Shown: piece after piece, positions 31,665 to 44,744 of the stretch
How the letters are laid out: each line of letters opens with the position of its first letter
Numbering within the stretch: position 1 is the first letter of the stretch
NCBI RefSeq assembly: GCF_020509005.1
Contig: NC_063012.1
Coordinates: 6,138,001 to 6,202,000, forward strand
Length of the DNA stretch: 64,000 nucleotides
Source: Fulvia fulva
Lineage: Eukaryota; Ascomycota; Dothideomycetes; Mycosphaerellales; Mycosphaerellaceae
Direction of reading: 5' to 3'
Position numbers and translations under genes: made by a program
The notes under the pieces: generated by a model
Database searches by the model: none
What the model was told of the DNA's origin: nothing
Seen by the model: only the letters and a program-made list of their open reading frames with translations

Positions 31665-34600
31665 ACACTATTAGTAAGCCCCGTCGAAGAGCTTAGATTC
31701 GAAGAGCCTACCGATAGTGACTTCTAGGCCGTCTACGCGGGCGTAGTATACTTCGATTGCTTAATAATTAAAGATAATATGTTAGATAGGTTCCTATAAG
31801 GTATCCTACTTAGGGCAACCTTACTATTCGACTTTATACTTAATCGGCGGTAGTCCTTTAACGTCGTTAGGCTCTACGCGGGTTCCCCGGATCTTACGGA
31901 CGGCATAGTCGTTAGAAGGTAGGTTAATAGGCTCGTCGACTTCTACTTTATCGGGAGGACCTAGTATGTCTTAGTTTTAGTTCGGGAATAGGTCCTTAGC
32001 CGACGGCCGAAGGCGTACGGGATAGAAGACGTCGTGGATCTTTATGTTCGTAGGAAGAGCTAGACGGTAGGCGTATAAACTAATACGCTCGGTAATCTCA
32101 AAAGGACCTAGGTTCTTCTAGTTCAGCTTCTTAGAGGGGCGGTCCGTCTTAATATTCTTAGAGTTAAGGTAGACTATATCGCCTACTTAGTAGTCGGGAG
32201 CTAGCTAGCGACGACGATTAGCTTGATCCTCGTAGATTACTTATACGTATACCGTCTCGTCGTGAACTTCTTTATAGATCTATAAGAGTATAGTAGCGAA
32301 CTCGTCTACTACTTACTCGTTTACGTCTTCGGTAGGCGGGAGAGGTTCTTCTAGTTCTATACCTATACGAGGGTAGTAACCTCTCGTAGTATAGAAGGGA
32401 GAGTAGCTAGTAGTCTCCGAGTCCTAGTTACGAGTAGCGAACTCTACCGTAGGGATATACTAAGGCCAATCCTTCTAGTAGTAGTCGACGAAGTAACGAA
32501 GGACCTACTCGAGGATAGCGTTCGTAATTTCGGTCTAGCCGTCGGTCTGTAGCTAAAAACTAGTCGAGAGGTTATACTTAATACCTAGGATAGTACATAG
32601 ACGCTTCTAGAAGTACGAGATGAACTAGGTGCCTCTATTAGAGGTAATGCTATCCGGGAGGCCTTAAAAGCGCTAGACGAATTCGTAGAACAAGCGAGTA
32701 GTCTCCTTTACGGTTATACTCTAGTACGGGATTATATACCGGTCCTTAGAGTAACGGTCTACGATTACTAGAAGGGCCTTTACTTTTACGCCGCTAAAGG
32801 TCTTACCGTAAGGAAGATCGGTAATAAAGTCTATCGTAATGTGCTTCTACGGACGATTAGGAGCCGGGAGAGGGTATAAGAGACCGTAGGGGCGGTAGCG
32901 GTTAGCTTTAGCTCTTCGGTAAGTAGCGTAGTTTAGTACGTAGCGGCGGACGTCCTTCTAGGAATACGGCCACTAGTAATACCTAGCGAGGAGCTTATAG
33001 GTCTTAGCTACGCCTAGGTGACCCCTAGAGGCGGAGTCGTAGACGATTTAAAGAATCTTAGCTCGGATATTAGAGCCTTCGGGCTACGGTACGTAAAGCT
33101 TCTTACGGAAGTAGACGACACCTTCCTAGAGCTCGTACTCGGATAGCGAGAAGCCCGGGAATGTCCTCGCGCTAGATTTAAGGGCCTAAACTAACTCTTA
33201 GGCGTCTAGGTCGGTATCGTACGCTATTCGTACTCGTACTATAATGCCTTCGGGCTACTCCTTATTATTAAACCCCTTAAAGTCTAATTCGGATAAGCCG
33301 TCGGTCGTTACTAAGCCCTCTTTATCGTCGTTTAAGTCCTTAGCGTCCGAGGCGTATTCTTTAGGCTCGGATTTATCGTTACTCTCGTTAAGGTAGGTAG
33401 GAGCGAGTACGAGAGTAGTAAAGGAAGCGGCGAGCGTAGGCTAGCCGTTCGATAGGTACTCTCGAAGCTCGGAAGAGAGGTTATGCTCTTTAATAACTTG
33501 TTGCTCTACGATTTGCCGGCCCCCTCTTCGATCAACTAGAGAGTTACTAGGGCGGCGGGTAAGGGCGTCGGCTATCGAGTTGGCCTTACCGGGCGTATAC
33601 GAGATTATAAAGTTGAACCGGGAGAGGAACTCGCTCTAGCGGGCCTAGCGACGATTAAGTAGCTTGCTCTTTATAAAGTAGACGAGGTTCTTATAGTCGG
33701 AGCTTACTTAGACGGGTATAGTAGAGCCTTCGAGCTCGGGGCGCTACTCTTCGAAAGCTTTAACAATAGCGAGAAGCTCCTTATCGTAGATCTCGTAGTT
33801 ATACTCCGTAGCGGTCATCTTCTTAGAGAGGAAGGCGATAGGTAACTAGGGGGATTTAGGCGAGCGGCGTTATAGCAGGACACCGCCTACTACGCCGTCG
33901 GATACGTCGGTCTCTATACGGGTCTCTAGTTCGAAATCGAAGTACTATAGAAGCGGGTTCTTAATAAACTTCGCTTTAAGTAAGTCAAAAGCCACCTAGT
34001 ATTCGTCGGTCTAGGCGAACTTCTTACCCTTACGCGTAAGCTTCGTTAAAGGGCGTACTACGCCCGAGAATACGTAGATAAAGCGGCGGTAGAAGTTAGT
34101 AAAGCCTAGGAAACCCTAGACCTCTTTAACGTTCGTAGGAGCATCCTATTCGACGATAGCGTCGATCTTCTCTTAGTCTATCTTAATGCCGTCTACGGTG
34201 ATGATCAAACTAAGGAACTTGACTTCGGTCTTCTTAAACTCGTACTTATCGATGTCGAGCTATAAGCCGGCGTCTACGAGCTTCTAAAGGACCTTATAGA
34301 CGTGCTCGCGGTGCTCCTCCTTAGTCTCGCTATAGACTAGGATGTCGTCGATATAGGTAGTATAGAACTGATCGAGGAACTCTTAAAGGATGTCGTTAAT
34401 AAAGTTCTAGAAGGTACTAGGCCCGTTATAAACGCCGAAGGGCATAACGAGCGACTCGAACAGCCCGTAGCGAGTACGGAAGGCTATAAGATACTCGTGT
34501 CCTTCTACTATTTGTAACTTATTAAACGTAGCGATAACATCGAGCTTAGTGAAGTACTTAGCCTTAGAGAGGCGCTCGAGCGTCTCCTAAATTAACGGTA

Positions 34601-35534
34601 TTAGGTAGCGGTTCTTCTTTATAATAGCGTTTAAGCCTCGGTAGTCTACGTAGAAGCGTAGGCTACCGCCGGGCTTCTTAACGAATATAACGGGACTACT
34701 AGCGCTAGAACGGCTCGCTCGAATAAACCCCTTCTTTAGGTTCTCTTCGAGGTATCTCTTAAGGACGATAAGCTCTTCTCGGGACATAGAATATAGCGGT
34801 CCGAACGGCGTCTCTATACCTTCTTCTAGCTTAATCTTATAGTCGTAAGGGCGATAAGGAGGCAGCTCGTCTACGGCTTTAGTATCGAATACGTAGAGGA
34901 TGTAGTATGCCTAAGGAGGGACCTTCGTAGTAGGGTCGGTAGGTATACGCTTCTCGTCGAGCTTCTCGAGGGCGATGTCGATATCGCGGAGAGAGGCGGC
35001 GAAGACTTAAGCTTTAGGCTACTTAGTAGTAGTAGTGAAGGTAGCGGCGTTTACCTAGAAGATCTTAGTATACTTAGGACCGCGCTAAGGCGGCGGAGAA
35101 GGCGGAGGTACCGGAGGAACTTCTAGAGGGAAGCTAATAGTAAGGGAAGTCTAGTCGATAATAGGTCGGTATCGTCTAAACTAGGGGAGGCCGAGGATAA
35201 ACTTCTAATACGGTAGGGACGTAAGGAAGCTAGTAATCGACATAAGCTTGCCTCCGAGGGTAATTAACGTGTATATAACATAAGTAATCTTACTAGTAGT
35301 AGTCTCCGTACCGTTAAAGAGTTTAAGGGTACGAGGGTACTTTAGTTCCTAGGGTTCGAGGTTAAGAGAGGTCGCGAGTTTATAGTCTATAAAAGACTCG
35401 CCTAGTACGCTAGTGTCTATAAGAGTAAGATTAGAAGAAGAGAGTTTCTTTAAGCCGATATTTACATTCGTAACGAACGGTTTATAAGCGTAGTCCTTAC
35501 CCGTCTCGTCGTATAGGTCTAGCTATACTATATT
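31665..35534 (-). pseudogene. Gypsy B1 pol remnant
   Basis: Minus-strand pol with stops throughout. The longest open piece, 34,587-34,787, is the start of reverse transcriptase ([16 protein letters not shown], then [10 protein letters not shown]). RNase H lies at about 33,550-33,900 and integrase at about 31,800-33,100. It reads like B2 pol with nearly all the same Gln/Trp-to-stop changes. Confidence 0.8.
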
Positions 35535-36775
35535 AATCCTTAACTTCTTTCCTCTCTTTACTTTCGGTAAACGTTATTCTTAGTCTTTATCGCGTCGATA
35601 AGGAAGACCTAGGCTTTTTCCTCCTTAGCGGGAGTAGTAGGAGTAGGCTCGATAGCGCCGATAGCGCCGCGAACCGGGTTACGGGCGTTACGGGTAGCGA
35701 GCTACGGATAGTTAGCTACGATATAGCCTAGACCGCCGTAGTAGGTATAGAGTCCGGCCTAGCGACGGCGAAGCTTCTCTTCGGGAGTAAGCTTACCGTT
35801 AACGAGGCCCTAGACTCGAGGGACGGCGGTACTAGCGCTAAGATCTATAGCGTCACCTATAGAGACGGGAGGGAGAGCCGTAGGAGCGGCGGCGCCTAGT
35901 AGAGTAGCGAAGTGGCTTCCGGGACTACGAGGCTAACGACCTTAAGAACGGAAAGCGAGGAGAGAGGCGGTGTGTTTTATATTAGAGTCGAGGCGCTAGT
36001 AGGTCTCGACGAGCTTACGGAAGCTTATAGTACCGACGTCCTTGTCCTCGAGGGCTCGAAGAAGCTCTACTAACAAACTACGGCGGAGAGTGCTCTTCTT
36101 AGTCTCTTCGTTATAGCCGGTAAACCCGATATCGCGGTTAAAGGCCGCGAGGTACTCGGCGAAGCTCTTATTCTTCTAGAGGAGGTTATAGATAGCGTTC
36201 TAGGCGGTAGCTCTACGGTCTAGATTACTAAAGGTAGCACGGAGGTCCTATATTAAGGTAAGGACGTCCGGGTAGCCGATAGTCTACGTAGCGTTATCGA
36301 TATAGTATTATACCTAAGCCGCGGCGTCTCCCCGAAGGAGGGAGAAGACGTACGTAACTTTGTCCTTCTCTTACGGAAAGTGGTCGGCATTAGCTAATAG
36401 CTTAATAGTAAGCTATGTCTTAAATGCCTTAAACTTACTCTTATTACCGTCGAACTCGTCTAGGTCGTTAACCTTCTTAGAGAAGTACTAGCGGCGGTTA
36501 TCGTCGGCGTACGGGGCGAGGTTCTAGAAGGTGTTTATAATACCTTAAAGGTATATTACTTAGTTGTTTGCTTGCTCGACCTACTAGGCGGTCTCGCGGA
36601 AAGAGGAGACGGTACGGTTAATAAGAGCGTAGGCGGTATCGGGGTTAGCGTTTACCTAGGTACCGAAGGTAGCGGCGTTCGAGAAGGGGATGTTAGTCTA
36701 CTCGCTAAAGTAGAATAGAGTGTCCTAGTTGTCGAGGTTAACACCTCTATCGGTAGCGTAGTCACCTATAAGGAT
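35535..36775 (-). pseudogene. Gypsy B1 gag remnant
   Basis: Mirror of B2 gag (57,090-58,330). It has capsid-like sequence and a zinc knuckle near 35,700-35,750 whose cysteines are Tyr codons, as in B2. Many TAG/TAA codons. Confidence 0.65.
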
Positions 36776-37120
36776 AACTCGAGTAGTTAACGGTTTGTTA
36801 GTCTTTCGTAATATTAGGGCGAGAGCCTAGCCTATAAGATATAAGGGTAAAAGCGAGAATATAGGTACGAAGTATAGATACAAAGGGTATAGTATAATTG
36901 CTATACAAAACGAAAGACGAAGAAAGTAAGAGAGGCCTAGAGAAGGCTAGATATTTATACGCGACCCTCGCGAGTACGTGTCCCCGTATTAATAGGGCTA
37001 ACCCGTACGAAGCCGCGCTTAGTAGCTTTGCTCAAAACCTTATTCTAACCTACCCTACGTTCCGAGTCTTCTACGTGCTTCTTCTAGGGTCTAGCGTAGT
37101 CGCGGGTGCTCGCGGGAGTG

Positions 37121-37135
37121 CCGTAAGTTATATAG
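37121..37135. repeat. 15-bp target duplication of LINE T1-2 (left copy)
   Basis: CCGTAAGTTATATAG here and again at 39,920-39,934. The uninterrupted B LTR (about 31,360) has it once. Confidence 0.9.
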
Positions 37136-39919
37136 ATAGATAGATTTGTCATTCCACTATTCTAGGACCCTATCCGGCCTATATAGGTATATATCTATTA
37201 TTATGTATAAAGGGAAACCCGAATAGGTGAAAACCCTTCCCGCCCCCGACTACTCCTTATCTAGATTAGCTTTCCCTCTGAACGTACGTAGTCTATGTCA
37301 CTACCCCGTTAGCCCCCGCTCCTAGCCGGTCTCGTCGCGCTACGTCGTGTCCTCTCTTCCTATACTACTCCTACTAGGCGGTACTATTCTAGCCAGCCCT
37401 TCTCTAGTATCTAGTTCGTAATACGCCGTAGGTCTTTAGCGTTATTAAGAAGTGCCCTAATCGTCCGGTTCCTCGCCTTTACTATCTACTCCCCCCTTCC
37501 TAGCGACTACCTCGGATAGACGAGGAGTACGTACCGTACGTTCTAGGAGCGATAGCCGTAGGGGTAGCTAGTATTCGTGTATCCTAGAACCTTCCTCTAT
37601 AATAGGTACCCCTAGAGGCCGATGTATTCGCTTCGTAGTTAGGTTGCTATACTACTCTATACCCTCGTAAGGCGGTAGTAGATAAGCTTCGGGGGGTACT
37701 TGACCGCGGATTTTGTAGCTAACTATTCCTTAGGTTATCCCGCTAGCTAAGGGCGTCTACTATACCCTATAACCTAGTTGTTCTACCTCTCTTTCTATAG
37801 TTACTCTATAAACGATTTCTCACCTTCCTATTATATTACTAGCTATTCGTCCCTTACCCGGTAGTTCGGCTCGTTTCCGGGTCGAATACCCTTATACGCT
37901 AGTACTGATTCGCGGGCCCTTACGACTATACTAGCGATGACCTTCTATACTAGGTACTGTGCCGACTTACCTATATAGGAGGTCCGTAGTCCCTAGATAT
38001 ATAGGTCGATCGGCGGTATAGCGGTCTCGTACTTAAGCATCCTCGTTAGTATCGACTTATATACCCCGGTAACCTTCCTTAGGCATTAGTTTTAGATCTT
38101 CGCTAGCGGCGCGACGAGTCCCTTCGATAGGTAGGCCCTCTCGCCTAAGGACTACACTTGGCTACTATAGGTAAGGACTGGCCGTATAATAGCCGTATAT
38201 AGAAGTCGTAACTACCGGAAGTCCGCCCCCTATATAGACGTAGTGAGCCTCTAGTATAATGCTATATTCTGTTTAGCTTTCCGTAATATTACCTATACGT
38301 ACTTCCTCTACCGTAGCGCCGGGTCTACCTATAGTCCGAGGATCCTAAGCTAATCTACCGGGTTAGTTATATACCCCTATATCTAGATAGAAGCTTATAT
38401 ATTATAGAACCGTAGCCGGCGCGTAAAGTGTATTAGATTGTACTTTTCTAGGGCAAACCGAGCCCCGTGCCTCCTAGCCTAGTCCTCGCAGATCTTGTGC
38501 TTCTCTTCTAGTAGCCTACAGTTCTCCTTAGTCGAGGAAGACTACGCTAGGATGTTTATATCGTCTACGAAGCCGCTCGTAGCGGTGTTCTAGGATTCTA
38601 GGGCTAGGGGTAGCGTCGCTATAAAGAAGAGGAACAGAATAGGTACTAGCGTTAAGCCTTACGGGATTCTAGTATAGACTACTTAAAATAGGCTTCTGTA
38701 CTAGCCGACTAGGATCGACGTACTACGGTTTTAGAGGTAGGACCGTACGAAGTTAACAAGCCACTTAGGGAGTCCTTTCGACCTTAGGATATAGAGAAGC
38801 CGCGGGTATAACACGTAGTCGAAGGCTCCCGATATGTCTAGTAAGGAAGGAATCGTATTTAGTAAGCTAGCTACGAGATAAGGTAATAAGTCTTAACCGC
38901 GCTTTCCTACTTATCTAGTACTACCGTATAGCCTCGTTTCGAGAGGTTAGCCCGGAGCAAAAGCTTCCCTCTACGCCCTCCCTCCCTATTTGCTCCTTAA
39001 GCCAATATCTACCTCTATAGGCCTGAGCCCTTTAGTGCTCTCTATTGACCGATATACGTATCCGTCCTCTCGGGCTATATAGACAGTGTTAGCCGTCGCT
39101 ACTAGTATATACTACGCCCTAGGTTTTGACGCCCTTCGCGTTACCGTAGCCTATCTCTAGAAAGCGGCCGTCTATACCTCGTAGGTTTGCTCGGGGTACA
39201 CACTACGCCGGGCAGCGTACTCCTTACGTTTCTACCTACTAACTAATATAAAGGTCCTTATTACCCTACCCTCGATCCTCCCCGATTATAGAACTAATCT
39301 ACTTGTATTATACGTCTTTTCCCCGTCCTAATAGCCGTCTTTTCCTTGCTTAGGCTATCGTCTTTTCCTCGTCGCAATCTACTATATTAGACTAGGTACG
39401 TTATGTAGCGGGATAGGCAGTACCTTAGGCAAAACCCTCCTTCCTATACCGGGTGTTTAATAGGCCCTTATAGGCTTCGTCGCGTGTCCACCTACCTACC
39501 GTATTGCCCGCTAGCAAACACTAGATTGTTTCGTAGTCCGCTCGACGCCGTTATATAGTCCGCTCAGTTGTTGTTCTATAGTCCGCTCGTCTAATGTTCG
39601 TCGCTTAGCCCGCTCGGTTTACGGTCTCCGGAGGTAAAAATTCTGTACTTATACTAGAGGTGTCCTGTCGAGCGTATAGGCTACGGTTCCGCGCCCTTCT
39701 TATACGTAGAAAGAAGAGGGACTCGCTCCCGACACGAGTACACGCTCGTCGGATGGTTTTTATACCCGTTTTGCTAGTAGTCCTCTATTCGCCGCGGCTT
39801 CGCCTACGCTACGCGCCCGCCGCGCCTACGACGCTCTAGCGTAAGAATACTTAGCTCTCTCGTAGCTAGACGAGAGGTTCGTAGCCGACACTACGTATAG
39901 GTGATTCTCGTCGTCGACC
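37136..39919 (-). mobile_element. LINE T1 copy 2, internally deleted
   Basis: Minus-strand LINE, 2,784 bp, with a short (ATAG)n tail next to the left target duplication, as expected for target-primed insertion. The part 37,145-38,843 matches T1-1 from its 3' end up to the GAFDY box of the reverse transcriptase. The remaining 1,076 bp (38,844-39,919) match no other copy in the window. They are less CpA-depleted, with Arg/Pro-rich potential, and may be the 5' UTR/ORF1 start of the family. The endonuclease and first half of RT are missing, so this is probably an internally deleted copy. Confidence 0.75.
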
Positions 39920-39934
39920 CCGTAAGTTATATAG
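39920..39934. repeat. 15-bp target duplication of LINE T1-2 (right copy)
   Basis: CCGTAAGTTATATAG, identical to 37,121-37,135. After it the B1 LTR continues. Confidence 0.9.
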
Positions 39935-40129
39935 TTACGAGCCGAAGTGAATCTGTTAAGGTTTAGTAGAGGGGTGAATTTAGAGGGCTAGGTCCCGTAG
40001 TAAATATTACGGGGCATATAATTCTTAGCGCTTATATACTAAGCTAGACTGTTACTTCTTAACGACTTCTAAGCACTCTAAGGCTCTTCTGTCCCTACCT
40101 TCTATATACTCTATAGGGAGACTATAACA

Positions 40130-40430
40130 TTGGCCTAGCTTAGTAAGATTAGTACGTAGATATACCGCGATTTACCGTATATACCGTACGACGAAATCTC
40201 TATACTCCTAGCTACCTAGATTATTATACCTACTTTTAGTACCGGACCGACCTTAGAGGTATACCGCGGTAGACTTTATAGTCGGACTTCCTAATAGCAC
40301 CCTCGATAGTATAACCTATAATAATATTATAACCGTAATAGATAGGCTAACGAAGGAAGTCGAGCTGATTCCGATCGGAGCGATAACTATATAGAATACG
40401 GCATTTAGCTTGTCCTATGTCCGACCCCTC
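40130..40430 (+). pseudogene. Gypsy C integrase fragment (right half of a split element)
   Basis: Plus-strand sequence homologous to about 54,811-55,090 of the full C element: the integrase zinc-finger end and the start of the catalytic core (NRLTKEVELIPI-like). It begins exactly at the right end of B1 and fades out near 40,430 at LINE D. Confidence 0.7.
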
Positions 40431-43400
40431 TCCGGTAGCGGCTTTCTATCTTATTCTTTGCCTCCTAGATCGTAGTTTATACTAGGTAACCTGTCGTCTT
40501 TGCCGCGTATTGAATTCTTATTCCCCGGATATACTAGCCGATTAGTAGTGTTCCTATCTCTATTTCTACCGTACTTATTAACGTTGTCTTATATACGCCT
40601 AGTACCCTATATAGGTTACCTACCTATGTCCTATTTAGGGGTTGCTCTATCCGTTTCGGGATCGGCTTGCCTACGCCTCCTATTCCCCAAATCTATACCC
40701 CGTATAATATAGCTAGTCTAACGATCGCTTTATATATTACTCTTACCTTGTCGAATGTTACTCCCTATATAGATACCGTAAGCCTCTTTATCGAGGCTTT
40801 ATTAACTTGCGCTCGACTCTAGGCTTTCTTAATCTATACATTCTAGCTTAGCTTCGGGTCGAGCTAGATCCCTAGTACTCGTAGCTCCGCTAATAGCTTA
40901 GTCTCGTAGCCTTAGACTCTTACCGCCGCCTTTATATTATAGTATATTCTCGCTTTACTAAAGTGTATAAGTTAGTACTTTTTAGGGGCGAACCGGGCAC
41001 TATACTTCTTTACCTACTCCTTGTATTTCTTATACCTACCTTTAAGGAGGCGACAGTTCTCTTCTATCGAGTCTGACTAGGCTAGGATGTTTATATCGTC
41101 TACGAACTCCGATACTAAGGTTTACGGAGAGGTGAGTAGGGGGATTAGATCAGACATAAATATTAGAAATAGGATAGGGGAGAGAGTAGATCCCTAAGGT
41201 ATTCTAGCCTCTACCTTTACCGGGTCGGACGTATACCTTCCTAGGACTAGGTATGTCGCCCGTTCCTAGAGAAAGGAGTAGACGAACGTCGTTACCTACT
41301 AGGGGATGCCTTTCTACTATAGGATATGTATTGGCCTTTAGTATAAGACGTTATCGAAGGCTCCTACGATATCGAGGGATAGTAAGGACTCCGCTCGGTT
41401 CCTACCGTAGTACTAGAGGGTCTGAATTTGCTCCGTAATTAGCTCTATTACTATTAGTATCGATCGCTAGCTTCTTCCCCCTATCTATATTACTAGGAGT
41501 ACGTAGTTGTCCTCGGCTAGCTACGTAAGTCTCTAGGCTACTATCTTTTCTAGGACCTTCCCTATTGTGTTTAGAAGTACGATTAGTCTCTACGACTTAG
41601 GCTAAGTATAGTCCTCCTTCTATAGCTTACGTAGCACTACTATTATAGACTCTCTATACAGCTTCGAATAATACCCTAGCCGTAGGTACGCGGTAAATAG
41701 GTTTATAAGGCTCGGCGCGATCTCTTCTCTATACTCTTTTAGTAGTATATTTAGTATCCTATCTAGGCCTAGGGCTTTTCGTCCTTTTAGCTTACTTATA
41801 ACTCCTATTACTATATTAGAGCCAACCGCCTAATCTATGTCTAGGGGTTCCGGGTATATACTCGGGTCGATATCTATAAGGTCTACCTCTACTTACGTCG
41901 AAAAGAAATAGTCGGCTAATACTTTTGCCTTGCCCCGGGGCGTAGCCTAGGCAATCCCTTCGCGGTCTACGATTAGGGGGAGTAAGGGGTTTGTTGCTCT
42001 TTAGGTAGTCGTGCCTATTTAGTAAGTCTCTATATCTATTCCGGGTTTTCTATAACGAGCCCAATCGTCGCTCTCTAGTCCTATAGCTTATCGCGTCTTA
42101 TCTATGCCTTCTTCTCTTATATCGCGCGATAGTATTGCTCCTACGTCTCTTAGGTATACTCCTTCGTCTACTGTCGCCTTGCCCTTCTAGCCTCCCTTAC
42201 CTTCGTAGAGTATTTAGGGGTCTAGAAGGCCTTCTACTACGTTAAGGGCCGGAGTAACGGCGTATATTGTTCCGCTACTTACTATATAACCGAGGTAATA
42301 TGTTCCGCTACTTGATCTAGCTAAGCTATCGTCTCGAGTTCTCTATACTATAGTAGGTTCGCTATTAGGAAGCCTCTTATATCGTCCTAGCGTACCTTCT
42401 TCTAGTTACGGCGTAGTTCGCTTACTAGCTCCTCTATCGCCTTCACCCCTAGCGTCGTTTAAATAGGGATATAGTCTAAGGAGGCTTCTAGCGCGTAGTT
42501 CGGTCGGCATTAGACTAGTCTCTCTTTAAGTTCTCGTAATAGAAAGTATAGGTCGAGCGTACTTATACTTATACGGGCCTTCTACGTCTCTATTCCCTTT
42601 AGTATTACTAAGGCCATTCCGTAGCGTACGGTTATGTCTAGTAGCTTTCCCCCTAGAAACGCGTACGGGGGAGTAAATTCGAGTCCCTACTATAGGTAGT
42701 AGAGGTTAAAGTCGCCGAGGAGTACTTACTTTATATCTTAGCTTAGGGTCCGCTCTAGGTAGGCGAGGGTTCCTAGTTCCCTACTCGTCCGACCCCGCGG
42801 TAGCGGGTTATAAACGTTATAGATCTAGATAGGGCCTTGTGTCGTGTCGATCTAGATTGATATTATGTCTCCTAGGTTACCCTACTACGGTAGTATAACC
42901 TTCTACGACTTAAGGTCTATAGTCTTACTTACGTATATATATATCCTCGGGATAACGCCTCGTTAGCCCGCGATTACGGTATAGTATCTCCGGTTATTAT
43001 AAGTAGCTAGGAGTCCTACGTAGGGGTTGATCTATAGTTCCTATACCGTAATAACGTAGTACCGTAGCGGGTCTAGCTCTTATAGAAAGTAGCGCTAGAC
43101 CTTGTCCCTACTTTTGTTTACGTTATACTATACGATAGTAATGTCGTCGTATAGTATTATTCGTTATCCGTAAGGTCTATTTCCGTACTAACATACTATG
43201 TCTCCTAAGCCTATATCTCGCTATCCGGCTAGTCCTAGGGCCGCTAGGGCGCCCTAAAGATTCGTATTTAGCCTAGTTTGTTAGCGGCCCGATTAAGGTG
43301 TCGAGGCCTACCGGGAGGTAGATACGTTTACGGTTAGGTTCCCTTATTCGTCTCTTCTACCCTCTTCCTTTTACTCGGCTCGAAGCCCTTATATACGGTA

Positions 43401-44744
43401 GGTCCCTCCTACTATCGTTAGGGGTACCTAGCTAGTATAGAGATCCTTACTTATCTCGCTCGTTCTTATACTACTATTCTAGCTAGGCATTAGCTTGAAT
43501 ACGCTAGGTGCCTTCTACCGTAGTATATATACCTACTCTCCTTTTTTAGGCATTCCCTTCCCTAGTATAGGCCTACGTAGTAAGGACACCTTAGGGTCTT
43601 CTCCCCGTATTTTATAGCTATATAACCGTACTGTTAGCATTAGAAGCATTATAGTACCCTATAGCTACTCTAATAGATCTCCGTGTCTATTCTCTCGTAG
43701 TTCTAGAATAGCCTATTATCTAGTATCTAGTTAGCTTGTTCCGCTATCTCTACCTAAATAATAAGCGATAAATACGTCTTTTCTCGGTCTACTATCTTAT
43801 ATAGCTATGCCGCCTTCGTTAGTCGTACTCCTAGGGAGGTGTTCTAGTTCTATACTTAGAGGTAGGGAAGGTCTTCGACCTTAAATGTCCTAGGGACCCC
43901 GTAGGCGATAACGGTATACTATTAGTAGGAGACTCGTACCGACTTCGCGACTTTAGTAGTCCACTCCTTATAGGTCTCTAGCTTTCGTCTATTAGACTCT
44001 TATACGGTAAAGAGTCTTACTACGCCTATTGCCTCTACCCTCGCTCTAACTACCTCCTTTTGGCCGATTCTATCGATAATCTCCTTGCTTATTAGGGCTA
44101 CGATTTCTTGTTTCTCCGCCGGATTAGTAATGTATAGGCGTACCGCCTTACTTACCTTCGGAGGGGGTTGACTCTTACCTACTACTACTATTACCTATAT
44201 AGTTAGTCTCTAGGCTGCCTTCTGTGTTGCTTATTAGATTGTCTTCGGGATTTATTTAGTATAATAGCGCTTTTAGCGCTCCTAGTAGCTATGCTATAGT
44301 GTTCTTATATATCCGGGCTAGGTATTTGTTATCCCCTAGCAAGTTTTCCGCCTCCGTATATAGGGTCGTCTACGCTATATTGTTTGTCGTTAGCCTCTAC
44401 TTTCTATATAGTAGGCCTTAGCTTATATCCTAGGTTTTTTCTTAGTTTTTTCGCCGGTTTGACTCTTAGTATATAATGTTCGTAAGGCTATAGCTCTCGT
44501 TAGTTACTATCCTTCGCTACTGTTCGGGGTCGCGCTTCCTAATTAGGTAGTTATCCTCCGTAACTCCGTAACTCTAGGGTCTGCCTTTAGGGGAAAGGGA
44601 CCTTAGTTTTAGGGTTTTTTGTACTACGATTACGCCGCCGCTAGCGTAGGCGGGTCGCTACTACTTAAGTAGATTGCTCGTCTTAATAAGAGCTGTCGAT
44701 TAAATAGTCCTCGTCGATAAGATCTCCTTAACGTATAAAGGTAT
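40430..44744 (-). mobile_element. LINE D, related to T1, RIP-mutated
   Basis: Minus-strand Tad1-like LINE. In reverse complement it shows, from right to left: an ORF1-like region (about 43,300-44,740, including a block homologous to 20,620-20,780), an endonuclease region (about 42,450-43,250), reverse transcriptase (about 41,000-42,000, with a DIVGAFDN-like box near 41,370) and a C-terminal part (about 40,600-40,950). It is clearly diverged from T1 beyond RIP changes, so it is a separate subfamily. No tail or target duplication was found; the left boundary with the C fragment is approximate. Stops throughout. Confidence 0.6.

Larger units (their letters stand above)
31042..40129 (-). mobile_element. 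Gypsy element B1 (inverted relative to B2), with LINE inserted in one LTR
   Basis: Minus-strand LTR retrotransposon. Its 3' LTR is at the left (31,042-31,560, 519 bp) and its 5' LTR at the right (36,812-40,129), split by a 2,784-bp LINE. The internal region 31,561-36,811 is 5,251 bp, the same length as in B2, and nearly all of it aligns to B2 as an inverted repeat (position x in B1 corresponds to 93,865 minus x in B2). Element-sense ends are TGTTATAG...CCTAACA, partly altered by RIP. Left flank TATAC and right flank TTGGC do not match, so B1 lacks its own target duplication. Confidence 0.88.
36812..40129 (-). repeat. Gypsy B1 LTR (right), interrupted by LINE T1-2
   Basis: LTR sequence 36,812-37,135 and 39,935-40,129 adds up to exactly 519 bp once the insertion and one copy of its 15-bp duplication (2,799 bp) are removed. 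The first base pairs TATTAGGG correspond to TGTTAGGG of the other LTR, a G-to-A change. Confidence 0.88.

Noticed and set aside
36898..37143. Open frame of 81 codons with a near-identical partner at 62,468-62,737 (89 codons)
   Set aside because: Both lie inside LTRs of Gypsy B, in the antisense direction; they are the same LTR sequence by descent, and a stop-poor frame is expected in RIP-mutated DNA of this composition. No domain is recognisable.
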